Below are positions 23,686 through 31,384 of a stretch of 31,753 bases of DNA, one piece after another. A program made the translations under genes and the position numbers. Each line of letters begins with the position of its first letter. Positions within the stretch are counted from its first letter, which is position 1. The stretch is taken from IMG/VR virus record IMGVR_UViG_3300013103_000555, positions 1 to 31,753 of that record. The stretch is one strand, 5' to 3'. The stretch comes from a virus. The notes below the pieces were generated by a model. It ran no database searches and was not told the DNA's origin. It worked only from the letters and a program-made list of their open reading frames with translations.

Positions 23686-25049
23686 ACTACTTCCTCATCC
23701 TCTTTAATCGCTGTTTCCTGTAATTCTGTAATCATATCTACCTGATCCTGATCAAATCCCAAAAAGTACTTATAGAAGGCCTCCGGTGGAACGATTGACT
23801 CTGCCATAGGTTGTGCTGCATACTGATTAAGGGCCTTTGCCCGTATCTCACCAACTTCTGCCTTTTCCTTGTCCGACTTCTCAAACATTGGTTTCCAGAT
23901 TACAGAGTAACCTTTTTCTTCATTTTTTACAGGAGGGAGAATATTAAATTCCTGACACTTACGGATAAAAGGTCTGAGGATTGTTCCTTCAACATAATTC
24001 TCTCTTCTCCCCTGTATCAAAGAATACCACGAGGTGATATCCTGAGTGCTGGCAAGTTCTCCTCTCTCGCTCCCTGTTAGTATCCGTTTTGGTATTCCTG
24101 TTTGAGCACTTATCATTTGGACCTGAACATCAACATGTTTACTTGGATCTGCTACCTGCGTCTCTAAGGCGGAAATATCTATTCCGGCACTGATCAAAAA
24201 CCTTCGTAAGTTATGTTCATATTCGTCTAACTGATCCTTAAAATCTGCTTTCTCGTCTGAAGTCAGCATGTAGTCTTTATCTACTTTTCCCTTGTATCCC
24301 GGCCTTGCTCCCCTCCAAAACATTTCAGCAGAAGCGCCTACAAGTTTTTCCAAATCAAACAGTCTGTTGTATATAGGTAGTAACCGGGAAGAACCTTGGA
24401 TAGACCCTTCCAAAAGTTCGCCGGCAACATGGAGGATTCGAGAATAGTGTACTCGTAAACTTGTTGTCATATCAGAATCCGGTTGAGATAATTTTAATTC
24501 ATACATCACAGGTAAACCATACCGAGGATTCTGCGTGTTGGTTTCCCATTGAGTAATTGAAACATTACCCTCACCTAAAGGACGTAAATATATCAATGGA
24601 GTATTTCTTTCTACGGGAGTCATAAATTTTTCCCTGCTGGAAACATCTCCTAACCCAAACAACAGAATAGCATAGCTCCCTATCCCTGCAAGTTTATCCA
24701 ACCGGCATAATTTACCAAGTACATCCAAATCAGAGTTTTTGATTAAACTCTTCCAAGCCTTTTCTAAAGGAGTATCTTCTTCCGTAGATTCCTGGATGAG
24801 GCATCCTCCTTGCCAAGAAGCATCAACAGGTTTATCAATTACTGCCCGTGCAATATCCTGTCTTTCATAACGTGCTGCAAAATCTTTATAGGTTAGTGTT
24901 TCGGGATACCCCAATGCCTCATAAATGTCCCGGTCAGTTCCATACTGTTGCCCTAACTTTGATGCAAGCTTTGCCCTGGAAACTAATTCAGAAAGAGTCT
25001 TGATTCGATTAATTTGTATTTGTAATTCTTCAGCATTTTTCTCAGACAT
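23682..25049 (-). CDS. Portal protein (DUF1073-type)
   Basis: 455 residues. The N-terminus reads GQQYGTDRDIYEALGYPETL, then RYERQDIARAVIDKPVDASW followed by QGGCLIQE, and LGKLCRLDKLAGIGSYAILL with FGLGDV: the DUF1073 portal pattern. Later PARTSAEMFWRGARPG (ASAEMFWRGARPGYKGKV region) and VQVQMISAQTGIPKRILTGS with ERGELAST match the portal stem and wing region. Twelve copies form the DNA gate at one capsid vertex. Placement between the terminase (with one small ORF in between) and head morphogenesis gene fits. Confidence 0.88.
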   Translation of the reverse strand: MSEKNAEELQIQINRIKTLSELVSRAKLASKLGQQYGTDRDIYEALGYPETLTYKDFAARYERQDIARAVIDKPVDASWQGGCLIQESTEEDTPLEKAWKSLIKNSDLDVLGKLCRLDKLAGIGSYAILLFGLGDVSSREKFMTPVERNTPLIYLRPLGEGNVSITQWETNTQNPRYGLPVMYELKLSQPDSDMTTSLRVHYSRILHVAGELLEGSIQGSSRLLPIYNRLFDLEKLVGASAEMFWRGARPGYKGKVDKDYMLTSDEKADFKDQLDEYEHNLRRFLISAGIDISALETQVADPSKHVDVQVQMISAQTGIPKRILTGSERGELASTQDITSWYSLIQGRRENYVEGTILRPFIRKCQEFNILPPVKNEEKGYSVIWKPMFEKSDKEKAEVGEIRAKALNQYAAQPMAESIVPPEAFYKYFLGFDQDQVDMITELQETAIKEDEEVV

Positions 25050-25061
25050 AATTTAACCTTA

Positions 25062-25187
25062 TTATCCCTTTTTCTTTGGAGCAGGTTGCCGACTTGTCCC
25101 TTTATTCCCAACGCCGCCGCCAGAACCATCTCTCTTACGAGTACCTCCGCAAGATCCTTTACTGCCTCTTCCTTTTGAACCTCTCAT
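25062..25187 (-). CDS. Small basic Gly-rich protein, 41 aa
   Basis: A short ORF from ATG 25187 (AGAGAGG eight nt upstream) to TAA at 25062 encodes MRGSKGRGSKGSCGGTRKRD followed by GSGGGVGNKGTSRQPAPKKK and G. It is highly basic and Gly/Ser rich with one Cys and has no hydrophobic core. Similar small KRDGSGGG(V/T)GN-type proteins sit near terminase/portal genes in other phages, from memory of the pattern. It could bind DNA or nucleic acid during packaging; that is inference. Confidence 0.65.
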   Translation of the reverse strand: MRGSKGRGSKGSCGGTRKRDGSGGGVGNKGTSRQPAPKKKG

Positions 25188-25246
25188 AATAAATACCTCT
25201 CTTCTTTTTGTTGCTATAGTATATCACATCTTTTTTTTTAATATCT

Positions 25247-28200
25247 CTATCTATTAAACAACATCCCTGCCCGTTTTTTCTTAGTCAAAAAATGGAAAGC
25301 CATAGAAAAAGCATCTGTTTGATCTTTATAGGTACTAAATGGAAAATTTCGTAGTTCTTCTGTAAAAGTAAAATTCCAATCCCCTCGTAACATACTGACG
25401 TTCCCATTGTTAACCTGTACGCTTACAGGGTCAGCCCGAAATGCCTTATCCCCGGTAGGACGCTCTGCCAAGCAATTAAACCCTGCCAAATTTCTTATTG
25501 TGGCCTCTGCTGATTCTTTCCCACCTGATCCCGGTTCCTGCTCTATAACAATGGAAACATCCCTTCCATCAGCTTCCGCCGTAGTACGAATAATATTCTC
25601 CCGCTCTTCACTACTCCATTGTCCACGAACAACATCTACAACAATATATCTTCCTGAGGAGTACCTATATAATTTTAATCCTACCGTATAAGCCCCTCCG
25701 CCAAAAGTCCCTGCTTTATCCCATGCCCGTACCATTCCAGTAAGATTGGTAGGTGACGGAAGATTTTCTACTACAGAAAGCATAGCTACCTTGAACATAC
25801 CTCCTTCCGGTGATGTAGGAGATTGACCAATCTGGCTAGAATATCCATATTGTCCCAGATCCGCTTCCATATCCTTCAATACATCCCAACTCATACGTTT
25901 TGGGTCTAAAAGATCATCCACATAATTTTTTGCAAGACTATCTGGCTTTAAACTTTTTCTGTAATTACGAATTTCACCCGGCAAACTAATATGTTTAAGA
26001 TTAGCTTTTTGTTTGGCAAGTAGATGTCCAGATGGATCGCTATTGTGTAGCATAGTTAATCCCACTAAAAAATCATGTGTAGGCGTTGTAATATCATAAA
26101 CAGCACCAATATAGTCTTTTTCCAAAATATCCAATATTTTAACATAAAGATAACCATCTTTAATTTTATTTACCGTCTTTTTAGTATAAGCTATATCAGC
26201 AAGTCCTATTTTCCAAAGTTTAGCATCTATATCTTTTCTTGCAACTCTTAACTCGTAAGGATTATGTTTCCCTTTTATTCTTCTTCCTTTACCGGGCCCT
26301 GTTTTAATAATACATGGTTCAATGGGAATTTTACCCTTATAAATAGATGAAACAATACCAATTTGTAACAGCAATCTTTGTATTCCTGTAAGTAATTCAA
26401 CCGATATTGAAGTAAACCGTGCATAATTACGAGCGATACAACCATCTCCAAGCCAATATCCTTTAATGAACTGCTGAATATACTCAATTGGCAACGACAA
26501 CATCCATTCCGGTATTTTTTTATTCTTAGCACCTATACCAAACATTTCAAAAAATAAAGCAAGTTGATAAGAAACACAAAAAAGAGTAAATGAATTATTT
26601 TTATCATCTGTTATTGTTGGGTTAAATCCATATTTTTTTAATATATTTACAGCATCTACTATCAATTTTCCATCTTTATTTCCAAAAGAAAAACGAACAG
26701 AATTATTTATTTTTCTTCTTCCCCTCACCAAACTACCTTCAGCCACCCAATACCCTACTAATCTCCAAAAATCAGGATCAAGCAGTAAATCAGATTTTAC
26801 AGTTAGTGCATTTTTCCTTACAATTTTGTATTTTGCTATGTACAAATCTATCATTTGTCTTGTTGCAAAACCAAAATAATCAGCCATTTGTTTACTAGTC
26901 CATCCACCATCGACAAGTTTTTTTAATTCTATATAAGGAACTCGCTTTTCATTCCCATTAAATGTTTGTTTTATTGTTTTTGGTGTTTTTTCTTTATATG
27001 GTAAAGCAGGCCACAACTTTTTTATTTCAACAGCTGTCTTCTTTTTTTTATTTGGTAAAGGAAATAACAATACATCTCTTTTAGTTAAATCCCCAGCATT
27101 AATCCATCCTTTTGCCGTATATACTCTATGATTAGCTGTTAACCATGGAATTTCAGGATGTCCACTAACTTTTAATCCTATTATTTTACCTTTATAAGGT
27201 CTGTTATTTATTGCCAATACATTTTGCCATCCACCGCTTGTTAAAACTTTTTCCCATCGTTTTATATTTATTACTTCAGTAAATCCATTCTGTGTCCATA
27301 TCCTTGTATTTGGATGTAGACATTCATGGAGTCGTTGCATAATCATGATAGTTGGTGTGATTGATTTATCGATCTTTCTGGTAGATAATGTTTGATCAAT
27401 CCATCTGTTCGCATTTGCAAGTTCTATTGTGCTTGCTGCCCTATTGGGGTCAAGAGGATCATCAACTAAAAGTATATGCCCATGGAATCCTGTTAGGGTA
27501 CCGCCGACTGACGTGCTGTACCTATTACCGCCTAACTCTATTTTTCCCTGGGATGTTTTGATAATCTTGAAATTAGATTTAGTATCTTTATCCTGCTTGA
27601 TCGTGAGCTCAGGAAATAACCGCTTGAATTTGCTCGATCTTATCAAATCCCTACTGTACTCGGCAGACTCCAAAGAAAGGGCTGATGAGTAAGAAGCTGT
27701 GATGAATCTCATCCAAAACCAGTTAATCCAACACCATACAGGGAACATAATCATGAAGGTTGTTGTATTATGTACCACAACACCATCAATTATAAAACTA
27801 TGCCCAGCACTTACAGTCAAACACCTACAAGGCAATAATCCACATTGGTTTACCTCTTTAACAATATCAGGCCAAAATTCCTGCTCAAAAGTTTTCTTTT
27901 GTGGAGAGAAACCCTTCAGTTTCTCAAATTTATACCCTTTAATATCCATTCTTTCAAGAAATCTACTAGCTGTATCCTGGTCTGTGCTTTCCACTTGATA
28001 ATATTTATAATTCGTTAATCCCCGATTATATGCAAAGCCTTTCTTCTGCATTCTTACCCTCAATTTCATAGCAATACCAAGACGTAAAAAAAGTCTTTGC
28101 AACCCAATTGCCAATTCTTTTGAGATAGTAGTCATGGATATTAAAATATTTCTTTTTCCCTTGTCCCGATATGATATGCACCCATCACAATGGAAATAAG

Positions 28201-29089
28201 CAGATAAAAAAGCAATAACTTGCTCATCTGTTCCTTTCCACACAAAAGCAGGAATATTTTTTGTTTTACTTGTTTTTCCTGCAATTCCAATATCACGAAT
28301 CCATTGTCTCGGTGATATACCCTCTTTACTTTTTTTCTTCAATTGAACTACAGTAACACCATTTTTATCTATAAATTTGTGATACCCAAATGATAATCTA
28401 TTAAGACAAGCTATTAAATCATTTAAGTAATCCTGATCTATTCCGCAAATGGAACAATTGTTACTTGATACAGAACCATCACCTATTAAATATCCAGCTA
28501 ATCGAAATTCATCCAAACCTCGTTTAGACGTTCCTACAATCTGCGGTGTGTGCATTAATGCCAGTACATCATCCCTTTGAATATCTTCTCCATTAACCCA
28601 ACCTCTAGTTGTCAATATAGGATGATCATTAGCCACATATAATGTTCTACCCCCCATAGTATCTATTTTAACGCATGGTTGCAATCCTTGTTCATGAACA
28701 TCTTCCACAAAACATGGTGCCCCCATCATATTAATTATAGAATCTCCCTTTTTAACATCTTTCAGTGGTTTATATTCCCCATTACTAAACAAAACATCCA
28801 TTTCTTCCCAAACAGGTTTAGTTGTCCCTGGTGGGACATTCACTATCAAATCATATTCTTTTGGTTTATTTTGCGACACCCTTTCTGCTATGGTTTGTAA
28901 TTCATTACAGAATAATTTGAGATGCCAATTTGATTTGAATGTATCATTAGAAACTTCGTCCCAGAATTCTTGCATGAAAAAATACAGAGAACGACGACAC
29001 AAAATAGTAGTGGTAACATCATACAAGGGCTGTACCATATCGATATGTTCTTTTGAAATTACTATTTTAGCCTTCTTCTTCCTGCTCAT
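25247..29089 (-). CDS. terL: Terminase large subunit with two inteins
   Basis: 1,280 residues as encoded; 503 after removing inteins at residues 92-441 and 590-1016. The extein is a typical packaging motor: Walker A VNVPPGTTK|TTTFMIMFPV, the Q/N-rich ASYSSALSLESAEYSRDLIR segment, Walker B HILLVDDPLDPNRAAS, coupling motif TIMIMQRLHE|SDPSGHLLAK, and a C-terminal RNase-H nuclease with VRAWDKAG, VIEQEPGSGGK and TYKDQTDAFSMAF acids. It translocates DNA into proheads and cuts concatemers. The intein junctions interrupt the P-loop and motif III, both essential, so splicing must be efficient. Start ATG 29089 overlaps the small subunit by 23 bp. Confidence 0.95.
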   Translation of the reverse strand: MSRKKKAKIVISKEHIDMVQPLYDVTTTILCRRSLYFFMQEFWDEVSNDTFKSNWHLKLFCNELQTIAERVSQNKPKEYDLIVNVPPGTTKPVWEEMDVLFSNGEYKPLKDVKKGDSIINMMGAPCFVEDVHEQGLQPCVKIDTMGGRTLYVANDHPILTTRGWVNGEDIQRDDVLALMHTPQIVGTSKRGLDEFRLAGYLIGDGSVSSNNCSICGIDQDYLNDLIACLNRLSFGYHKFIDKNGVTVVQLKKKSKEGISPRQWIRDIGIAGKTSKTKNIPAFVWKGTDEQVIAFLSAYFHCDGCISYRDKGKRNILISMTTISKELAIGLQRLFLRLGIAMKLRVRMQKKGFAYNRGLTNYKYYQVESTDQDTASRFLERMDIKGYKFEKLKGFSPQKKTFEQEFWPDIVKEVNQCGLLPCRCLTVSAGHSFIIDGVVVHNTTTFMIMFPVWCWINWFWMRFITASYSSALSLESAEYSRDLIRSSKFKRLFPELTIKQDKDTKSNFKIIKTSQGKIELGGNRYSTSVGGTLTGFHGHILLVDDPLDPNRAASTIELANANRWIDQTLSTRKIDKSITPTIMIMQRLHECLHPNTRIWTQNGFTEVINIKRWEKVLTSGGWQNVLAINNRPYKGKIIGLKVSGHPEIPWLTANHRVYTAKGWINAGDLTKRDVLLFPLPNKKKKTAVEIKKLWPALPYKEKTPKTIKQTFNGNEKRVPYIELKKLVDGGWTSKQMADYFGFATRQMIDLYIAKYKIVRKNALTVKSDLLLDPDFWRLVGYWVAEGSLVRGRRKINNSVRFSFGNKDGKLIVDAVNILKKYGFNPTITDDKNNSFTLFCVSYQLALFFEMFGIGAKNKKIPEWMLSLPIEYIQQFIKGYWLGDGCIARNYARFTSISVELLTGIQRLLLQIGIVSSIYKGKIPIEPCIIKTGPGKGRRIKGKHNPYELRVARKDIDAKLWKIGLADIAYTKKTVNKIKDGYLYVKILDILEKDYIGAVYDITTPTHDFLVGLTMLHNSDPSGHLLAKQKANLKHISLPGEIRNYRKSLKPDSLAKNYVDDLLDPKRMSWDVLKDMEADLGQYGYSSQIGQSPTSPEGGMFKVAMLSVVENLPSPTNLTGMVRAWDKAGTFGGGAYTVGLKLYRYSSGRYIVVDVVRGQWSSEERENIIRTTAEADGRDVSIVIEQEPGSGGKESAEATIRNLAGFNCLAERPTGDKAFRADPVSVQVNNGNVSMLRGDWNFTFTEELRNFPFSTYKDQTDAFSMAFHFLTKKKRAGMLFNR
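26042..27322 (-). mobile_element. Terminase intein 2, LAGLIDADG type
   Basis: 427 residues from Cys (CLHPNTRIWTQNGF) to HN before Ser+1 (SDPSG). Splicing blocks: A Cys1 and RWEKVLTSGG; B WLTANHRVYTAKGW with TxxH; F VYDITTPTHDFLV; G LTMLHN. Two LAGLIDADG motifs: LVGYWVAEGS (acid Glu instead of Asp) and FIKGYWLGDG. Before the nuclease lies a helix-turn-helix-like segment ELKKLVDGGWTSKQMADYFG, uncommon in this position. It splits the conserved QRLHE-[xD]-SG motif III. A class 1 intein by its residues. Confidence 0.93.
27767..28816 (-). mobile_element. Terminase intein 1 in Walker A, Pro-first, class-3-like
   Basis: 350 residues from Pro (PVWEEMDVLFSNGEYKPLKD) to HN before Thr+1 (TTTFM). Block A lacks the usual Cys/Ser. 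Block B is VANDHPILTTRGW, where the usual Thr of TxxH is Ala; His is kept. Block F is RCLTVSAGHSF with Cys where Asp normally stands; G is GVVVHN. Two LAGLIDADG motifs, LAGYLIGDGS and FLSAYFHCDG, have both acids. The Pro1, F-block Cys and Thr+1 match class 3 inteins, though I cannot place the Trp and Thr of the WCT triplet. Inserted directly inside the P-loop after GTTK. Confidence 0.9.
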
Positions 29090-29522
29090 CTATCGCAACA
29101 TCCTTTAATATTTTCAAGCCCTTCCTGATAGCCTCTATTTCCTCGGTTGTTTTAGATGATAAGTCTATCTTGATATTTCCTTCGTTGCGGATATCAAGTT
29201 TTGCTTTCATAGAACCCCCGTTTGCGCCGGTAACTTCATGCCTGCTTGTCTCTCTCCATCCTGCTTGTGTCTTAAGATAAAACATCTTAGCGGTAAGATT
29301 ACCAGCTCTTGCATCAGCTAACAGCCCATGAGCAACCATTCCAATAGCTTTAGCTCTGCCTTTTTTATAACGTGCTGAGACTTCTGGCTGTCGTTTCATA
29401 ATAGAATAGAATGTGCGTCTACCTATCCCAAAATAATCAGCTATTTGTTCAGAACTAAGGTATGCTGCTAATGCCTCAACCTGTATTAACTCCTCATCTG
29501 ATAATATTCTACCTTTTGCCAT
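29067..29522 (-). CDS. terS: Terminase small subunit
   Basis: 151 residues from ATG 29522; a GTG at 29528 is also possible. An N-terminal helix-turn-helix is visible at ~25-48 (YLSSEQIADYFGIGRRTFYS), then MKRQPEVSARYKKGRAKAIG and a central helical oligomerisation region ARAGNLTAKMFYLKTQAGW, and an acidic C-terminus (DEQEEEG). This matches small terminases that recognise the packaging site and load the large subunit. No strong ribosome site is obvious. It overlaps the large subunit start by 23 bp. Confidence 0.87.
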   Translation of the reverse strand: MAKGRILSDEELIQVEALAAYLSSEQIADYFGIGRRTFYSIMKRQPEVSARYKKGRAKAIGMVAHGLLADARAGNLTAKMFYLKTQAGWRETSRHEVTGANGGSMKAKLDIRNEGNIKIDLSSKTTEEIEAIRKGLKILKDVAIDEQEEEG

Positions 29523-29552
29523 AATCACTTAACTTTGTTTTTATATAGCCAA

Positions 29553-30689
29553 TCATGATTTAATTCTTTTTATCTCAATATCCGGGAAGGCATCAATCAT
29601 ACGTTGTAGTATAACAGCGCAATAATCCTCGCTTATTTCTATTCCTCTGCATTTGCGGTTTAGGTTTTGGCAGGCGACCATCGTGGTGCCGGAACCAAGG
29701 AAGGGATCGATAATAATGCCCTCTGTCTTCTCAATACACCATTGTAATAACCCGACGGGTTTCTGCGTAGGGTGGACACGTTTATCATGCTCGCCTTCTC
29801 TTATCATACCATTCCATAATTGCCGATATATGCGAGCTGGCCCGCCTATGTTTGACCATGCTAGTTCGCAATCCGCAAATGTGTTTTCTATTCCAGAGTC
29901 TACACGTTTATCCCATACTAACCAAGAACCAACAGGTGGAAACTGGTCGGCGAAATAATTTCCGCCCCAAATAATCTGCTTCTCGGTTAATTTCAAAAGG
30001 TGCCGAACATCCGGAGTCTTGTCGTCGCCTTCCATGGGCACATATTTCCCTTTTTTTGCAATACCAAAATCAGCCCCAACCATTTCACTTTTTACAACAG
30101 CCACGCCATACGGTGAATCAGTCACAACCGCTTCCGCCTTCTCTCCTCCCATCACCCTTTCAACATCCTCAACTTTCGTGCTATCTCCACACAACAACCG
30201 GTGTCCCCCGATTTGAAACAGGTCTCCAGCCTTCACCTTCCAGACCTTATTCAATTCAGCGGCTTTGTCGATCTGTGGTTCAATGCCTACGGGTTTAGGA
30301 TCCAAGATATTTCCCCAATCCTCCGGCAAATCAACACCCCAATCCACAAGCGGCAGATCATCCCAAGCATTTGCCAAAACATCCATATCCCAGTCACCGA
30401 AAGAAGCATTATCTTTTATAATAAATTCCCGCTTTTGCTCAGGGGTCAACCCCGAAGCTATTTTGATAATCGCTTCTTTCTCGCCTGCATTCTTTAAAGC
30501 AAGATAACGCATATTTCCGCCAAGGATTGCTAAATCCTCATCACAAACAATCTCCCTTAGCTTCATCATATCGGGAAATTCCTTGAGAGATTTTTCAAGG
30601 CGCTCCATCTGCGTTTTATTTATCTGCCGTGGATTATCAGGGTTTGGTTTAATATCAGATATATCCACTTTTTTAATTTCTACTTTCAT
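29553..30689 (-). CDS. ParB-domain DNA methyltransferase
   Basis: 378 residues. Residues ~1-120 are ParB-like (DIKPNPDNPRQINKTQMERL, GGNMRYLALKNAGE, with GDWDMDVLANAW). From ~150 a beta-class amino-methyltransferase follows: LLCGDSTKVEDVERVMGGEK, catalytic motif IV TDSPYG (residues 190-195; DSPY rather than the usual DPPY), IIWGGNYFAD, TQKPVGLLQWCIEKT and the SAM motif IIDPFLGSGTTMVACQNLNR. Motif IV precedes motif I, as in the beta class. Such ParB-MTase fusions are common next to phage terminases and probably protect phage DNA from host restriction. The first gene of the late operon; GAGG lies eight nt before the ATG. Confidence 0.9.
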   Translation of the reverse strand: MKVEIKKVDISDIKPNPDNPRQINKTQMERLEKSLKEFPDMMKLREIVCDEDLAILGGNMRYLALKNAGEKEAIIKIASGLTPEQKREFIIKDNASFGDWDMDVLANAWDDLPLVDWGVDLPEDWGNILDPKPVGIEPQIDKAAELNKVWKVKAGDLFQIGGHRLLCGDSTKVEDVERVMGGEKAEAVVTDSPYGVAVVKSEMVGADFGIAKKGKYVPMEGDDKTPDVRHLLKLTEKQIIWGGNYFADQFPPVGSWLVWDKRVDSGIENTFADCELAWSNIGGPARIYRQLWNGMIREGEHDKRVHPTQKPVGLLQWCIEKTEGIIIDPFLGSGTTMVACQNLNRKCRGIEISEDYCAVILQRMIDAFPDIEIKRIKS

Positions 30690-30726
30690 CCATAAATCCT
30701 CTAAATTTATTTTTACTTATAATATC

Positions 30727-30755
30727 AATATAATACACGAAAAACAAAAAGTCAA
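30727..30755 (-). promoter_or_regulatory. Leftward sigma70-type promoter for the late operon
   Basis: On the minus strand TTGACT (30750-30755), a 17-bp spacer and TATATT (30727-30732), 38 bp before the ATG of the ParB-methyltransferase. No other promoter is obvious in front of the operon. Confidence 0.75.
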
Positions 30756-30761
30756 AACACA

Positions 30762-30787
30762 GGGATTATATTGTTTTTAACAGATTT
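30762..30787. repeat. Operator-like repeat copy 1
   Basis: GGGATTATATTGTTTTTAAC followed by AGATTT; lies just upstream of the leftward promoter -35 box. The same element recurs at 30801 and 30889. The element contains ATTATA, so it also carries a TATAAT on the minus strand. Confidence 0.8.
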
Positions 30788-30800
30788 AAATCACAATAAA

Positions 30801-30827
30801 GGGATTATATTGTTTTTTTAACAGATT
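30801..30827. repeat. Operator-like repeat copy 2
   Basis: Same element as copy 1, with two extra T in the T-tract (GGGATTATATTG, T-run, AACAGATTT). It lies between the two divergent promoters, 39 bp from copy 1 start to start. Confidence 0.8.
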
Positions 30828-30870
30828 TGTGGATGTAAATAAAAAAAAGGTAAAAAAATAAAAAAAAGCC

Positions 30871-30899
30871 TTGACAAAGAGCAAAGGAGGGATTATATT
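30871..30899 (+). promoter_or_regulatory. Rightward sigma70 promoter with A-tract UP element
   Basis: TTGACA (30871-30876), 17-bp spacer, TATATT (30894-30899). An A-rich tract (about 30836-30867) upstream of the -35 looks like an UP element. It would transcribe the small rightward genes. Confidence 0.85.
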
Positions 30900-30915
30900 G
30901 TTTTTAACAAATGGG
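30889..30915. repeat. Operator-like repeat copy 3, overlapping rightward -10
   Basis: GGGATTATATTGTTTTTAAC followed by AAATGGG. It covers the -10 box and start region of the rightward promoter, so a protein bound here would block transcription. Confidence 0.78.
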
Positions 30916-30956
30916 AAAAACCATAAAAAAGAAGGAAAACGGCGGAGGGAAGGAAA

Positions 30957-31112
30957 ATGGAGACGAAAATTTGGTTGGTTATACATAAAGAAAGCGGAAG
31001 GGTTTATTCGACCCATAGCACCCGTGAGCTTGCTCTTGAAAAGCTTGCGGGGTTGGAATCTCAAAGGTTTGTTATTGATAAATATGATTTTTCTCCTAAA
31101 CCTTTAAAGTAG
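30957..31112 (+). CDS. Small rightward protein, 51 aa, unknown
   Basis: ATG 30957 follows GGAGGGAAGGAAA (strong ribosome site) and the frame ends with TAG at 31112. The product is METKIWLVIHKESGRVYSTH followed by STRELALEKLAGLESQRFVI and a short basic tail. No domain recognised; mixed alpha/beta, cytoplasmic, no hydrophobic core. It lies about 50 bp downstream of the rightward promoter, so it should be the first gene of the early operon. Confidence 0.65.
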   Translation: METKIWLVIHKESGRVYSTHSTRELALEKLAGLESQRFVIDKYDFSPKPLK

Positions 31113-31128
31113 AAGGGGGGTTAAAAAT

Positions 31129-31326
31129 ATGACAACTAAGCGAAAAATCTATGAGGGAGACGCAAACTCTCCCTTTTTTCAGGCTCTTTGCGACGAACTG
31201 GATCTGTGGGAAGATCCGGTTCAGGGTTACATTTCTGATGATCCTACCGTTGTAGTTTATAACTACTGCGGAAGGATCAACAATAAAGACTACGACCATC
31301 TGGTCGAAGTCTTTATTTGGGATTAA
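31129..31326 (+). CDS. Small acidic protein, 65 aa, unknown
   Basis: Starts MTTKRKIYEGDANSPFFQAL, with GGGGGG nine nt upstream acting as the ribosome site, and ends FIWD before TAA at 31326. Acidic, with CDELDLWEDP and YNYCGRINNKDYDHLVEVF. No signal peptide or membrane helix. Function unknown; early gene of the rightward operon, closed by the terminator just after. Confidence 0.65.
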   Translation: MTTKRKIYEGDANSPFFQALCDELDLWEDPVQGYISDDPTVVVYNYCGRINNKDYDHLVEVFIWD

Positions 31327-31332
31327 CTTTTG

Positions 31333-31369
31333 AAGCGCAACTCACGAAAGTGGGCTGCGCTTTTTTTTT
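31333..31369 (+). terminator. Intrinsic terminator after 65-aa gene
   Basis: AAGCGCA and TGCGCTT form the outer stem, with CAC-GAAA-GTG at the top and one wobble and one A/C mismatch between; nine T follow (31361-31369). A strong rho-independent terminator, separating the two halves of the rightward genes. Confidence 0.9.
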
Positions 31370-31384
31370 GTGATGAGGCGAAAA

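Larger units (their letters stand above)
30690..30956. other. Divergent control region without a supported gene
   Basis: About 270 bp between the methyltransferase start and the first rightward small gene. It holds both promoters and the three repeats, is strongly A/T-rich, and no supported gene. A 25-codon frame from ATG 30911 lacks a ribosome site and is not accepted. Confidence 0.7.

Noticed and set aside
30765-30770. TATAAT on the minus strand in each repeat as extra leftward promoters
   Set aside because: No -35-like hexamer at 16-18 bp upstream of any of the three; the leftward promoter at 30727-30755 fits much better.
1239-30780. Many plus-strand frames of 60-170 codons opposite the structural genes
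   Set aside because: They are antisense to well-supported genes, show low-complexity or Ser/Ile/Cys-rich translation, and have no recognisable domains or ribosome sites.
30911-30988. 25-codon plus-strand frame MGKTIKKKENGGGK...
   Set aside because: No ribosome site; it starts only a few bases after the predicted transcript start and overlaps the better-supported gene at 30957.
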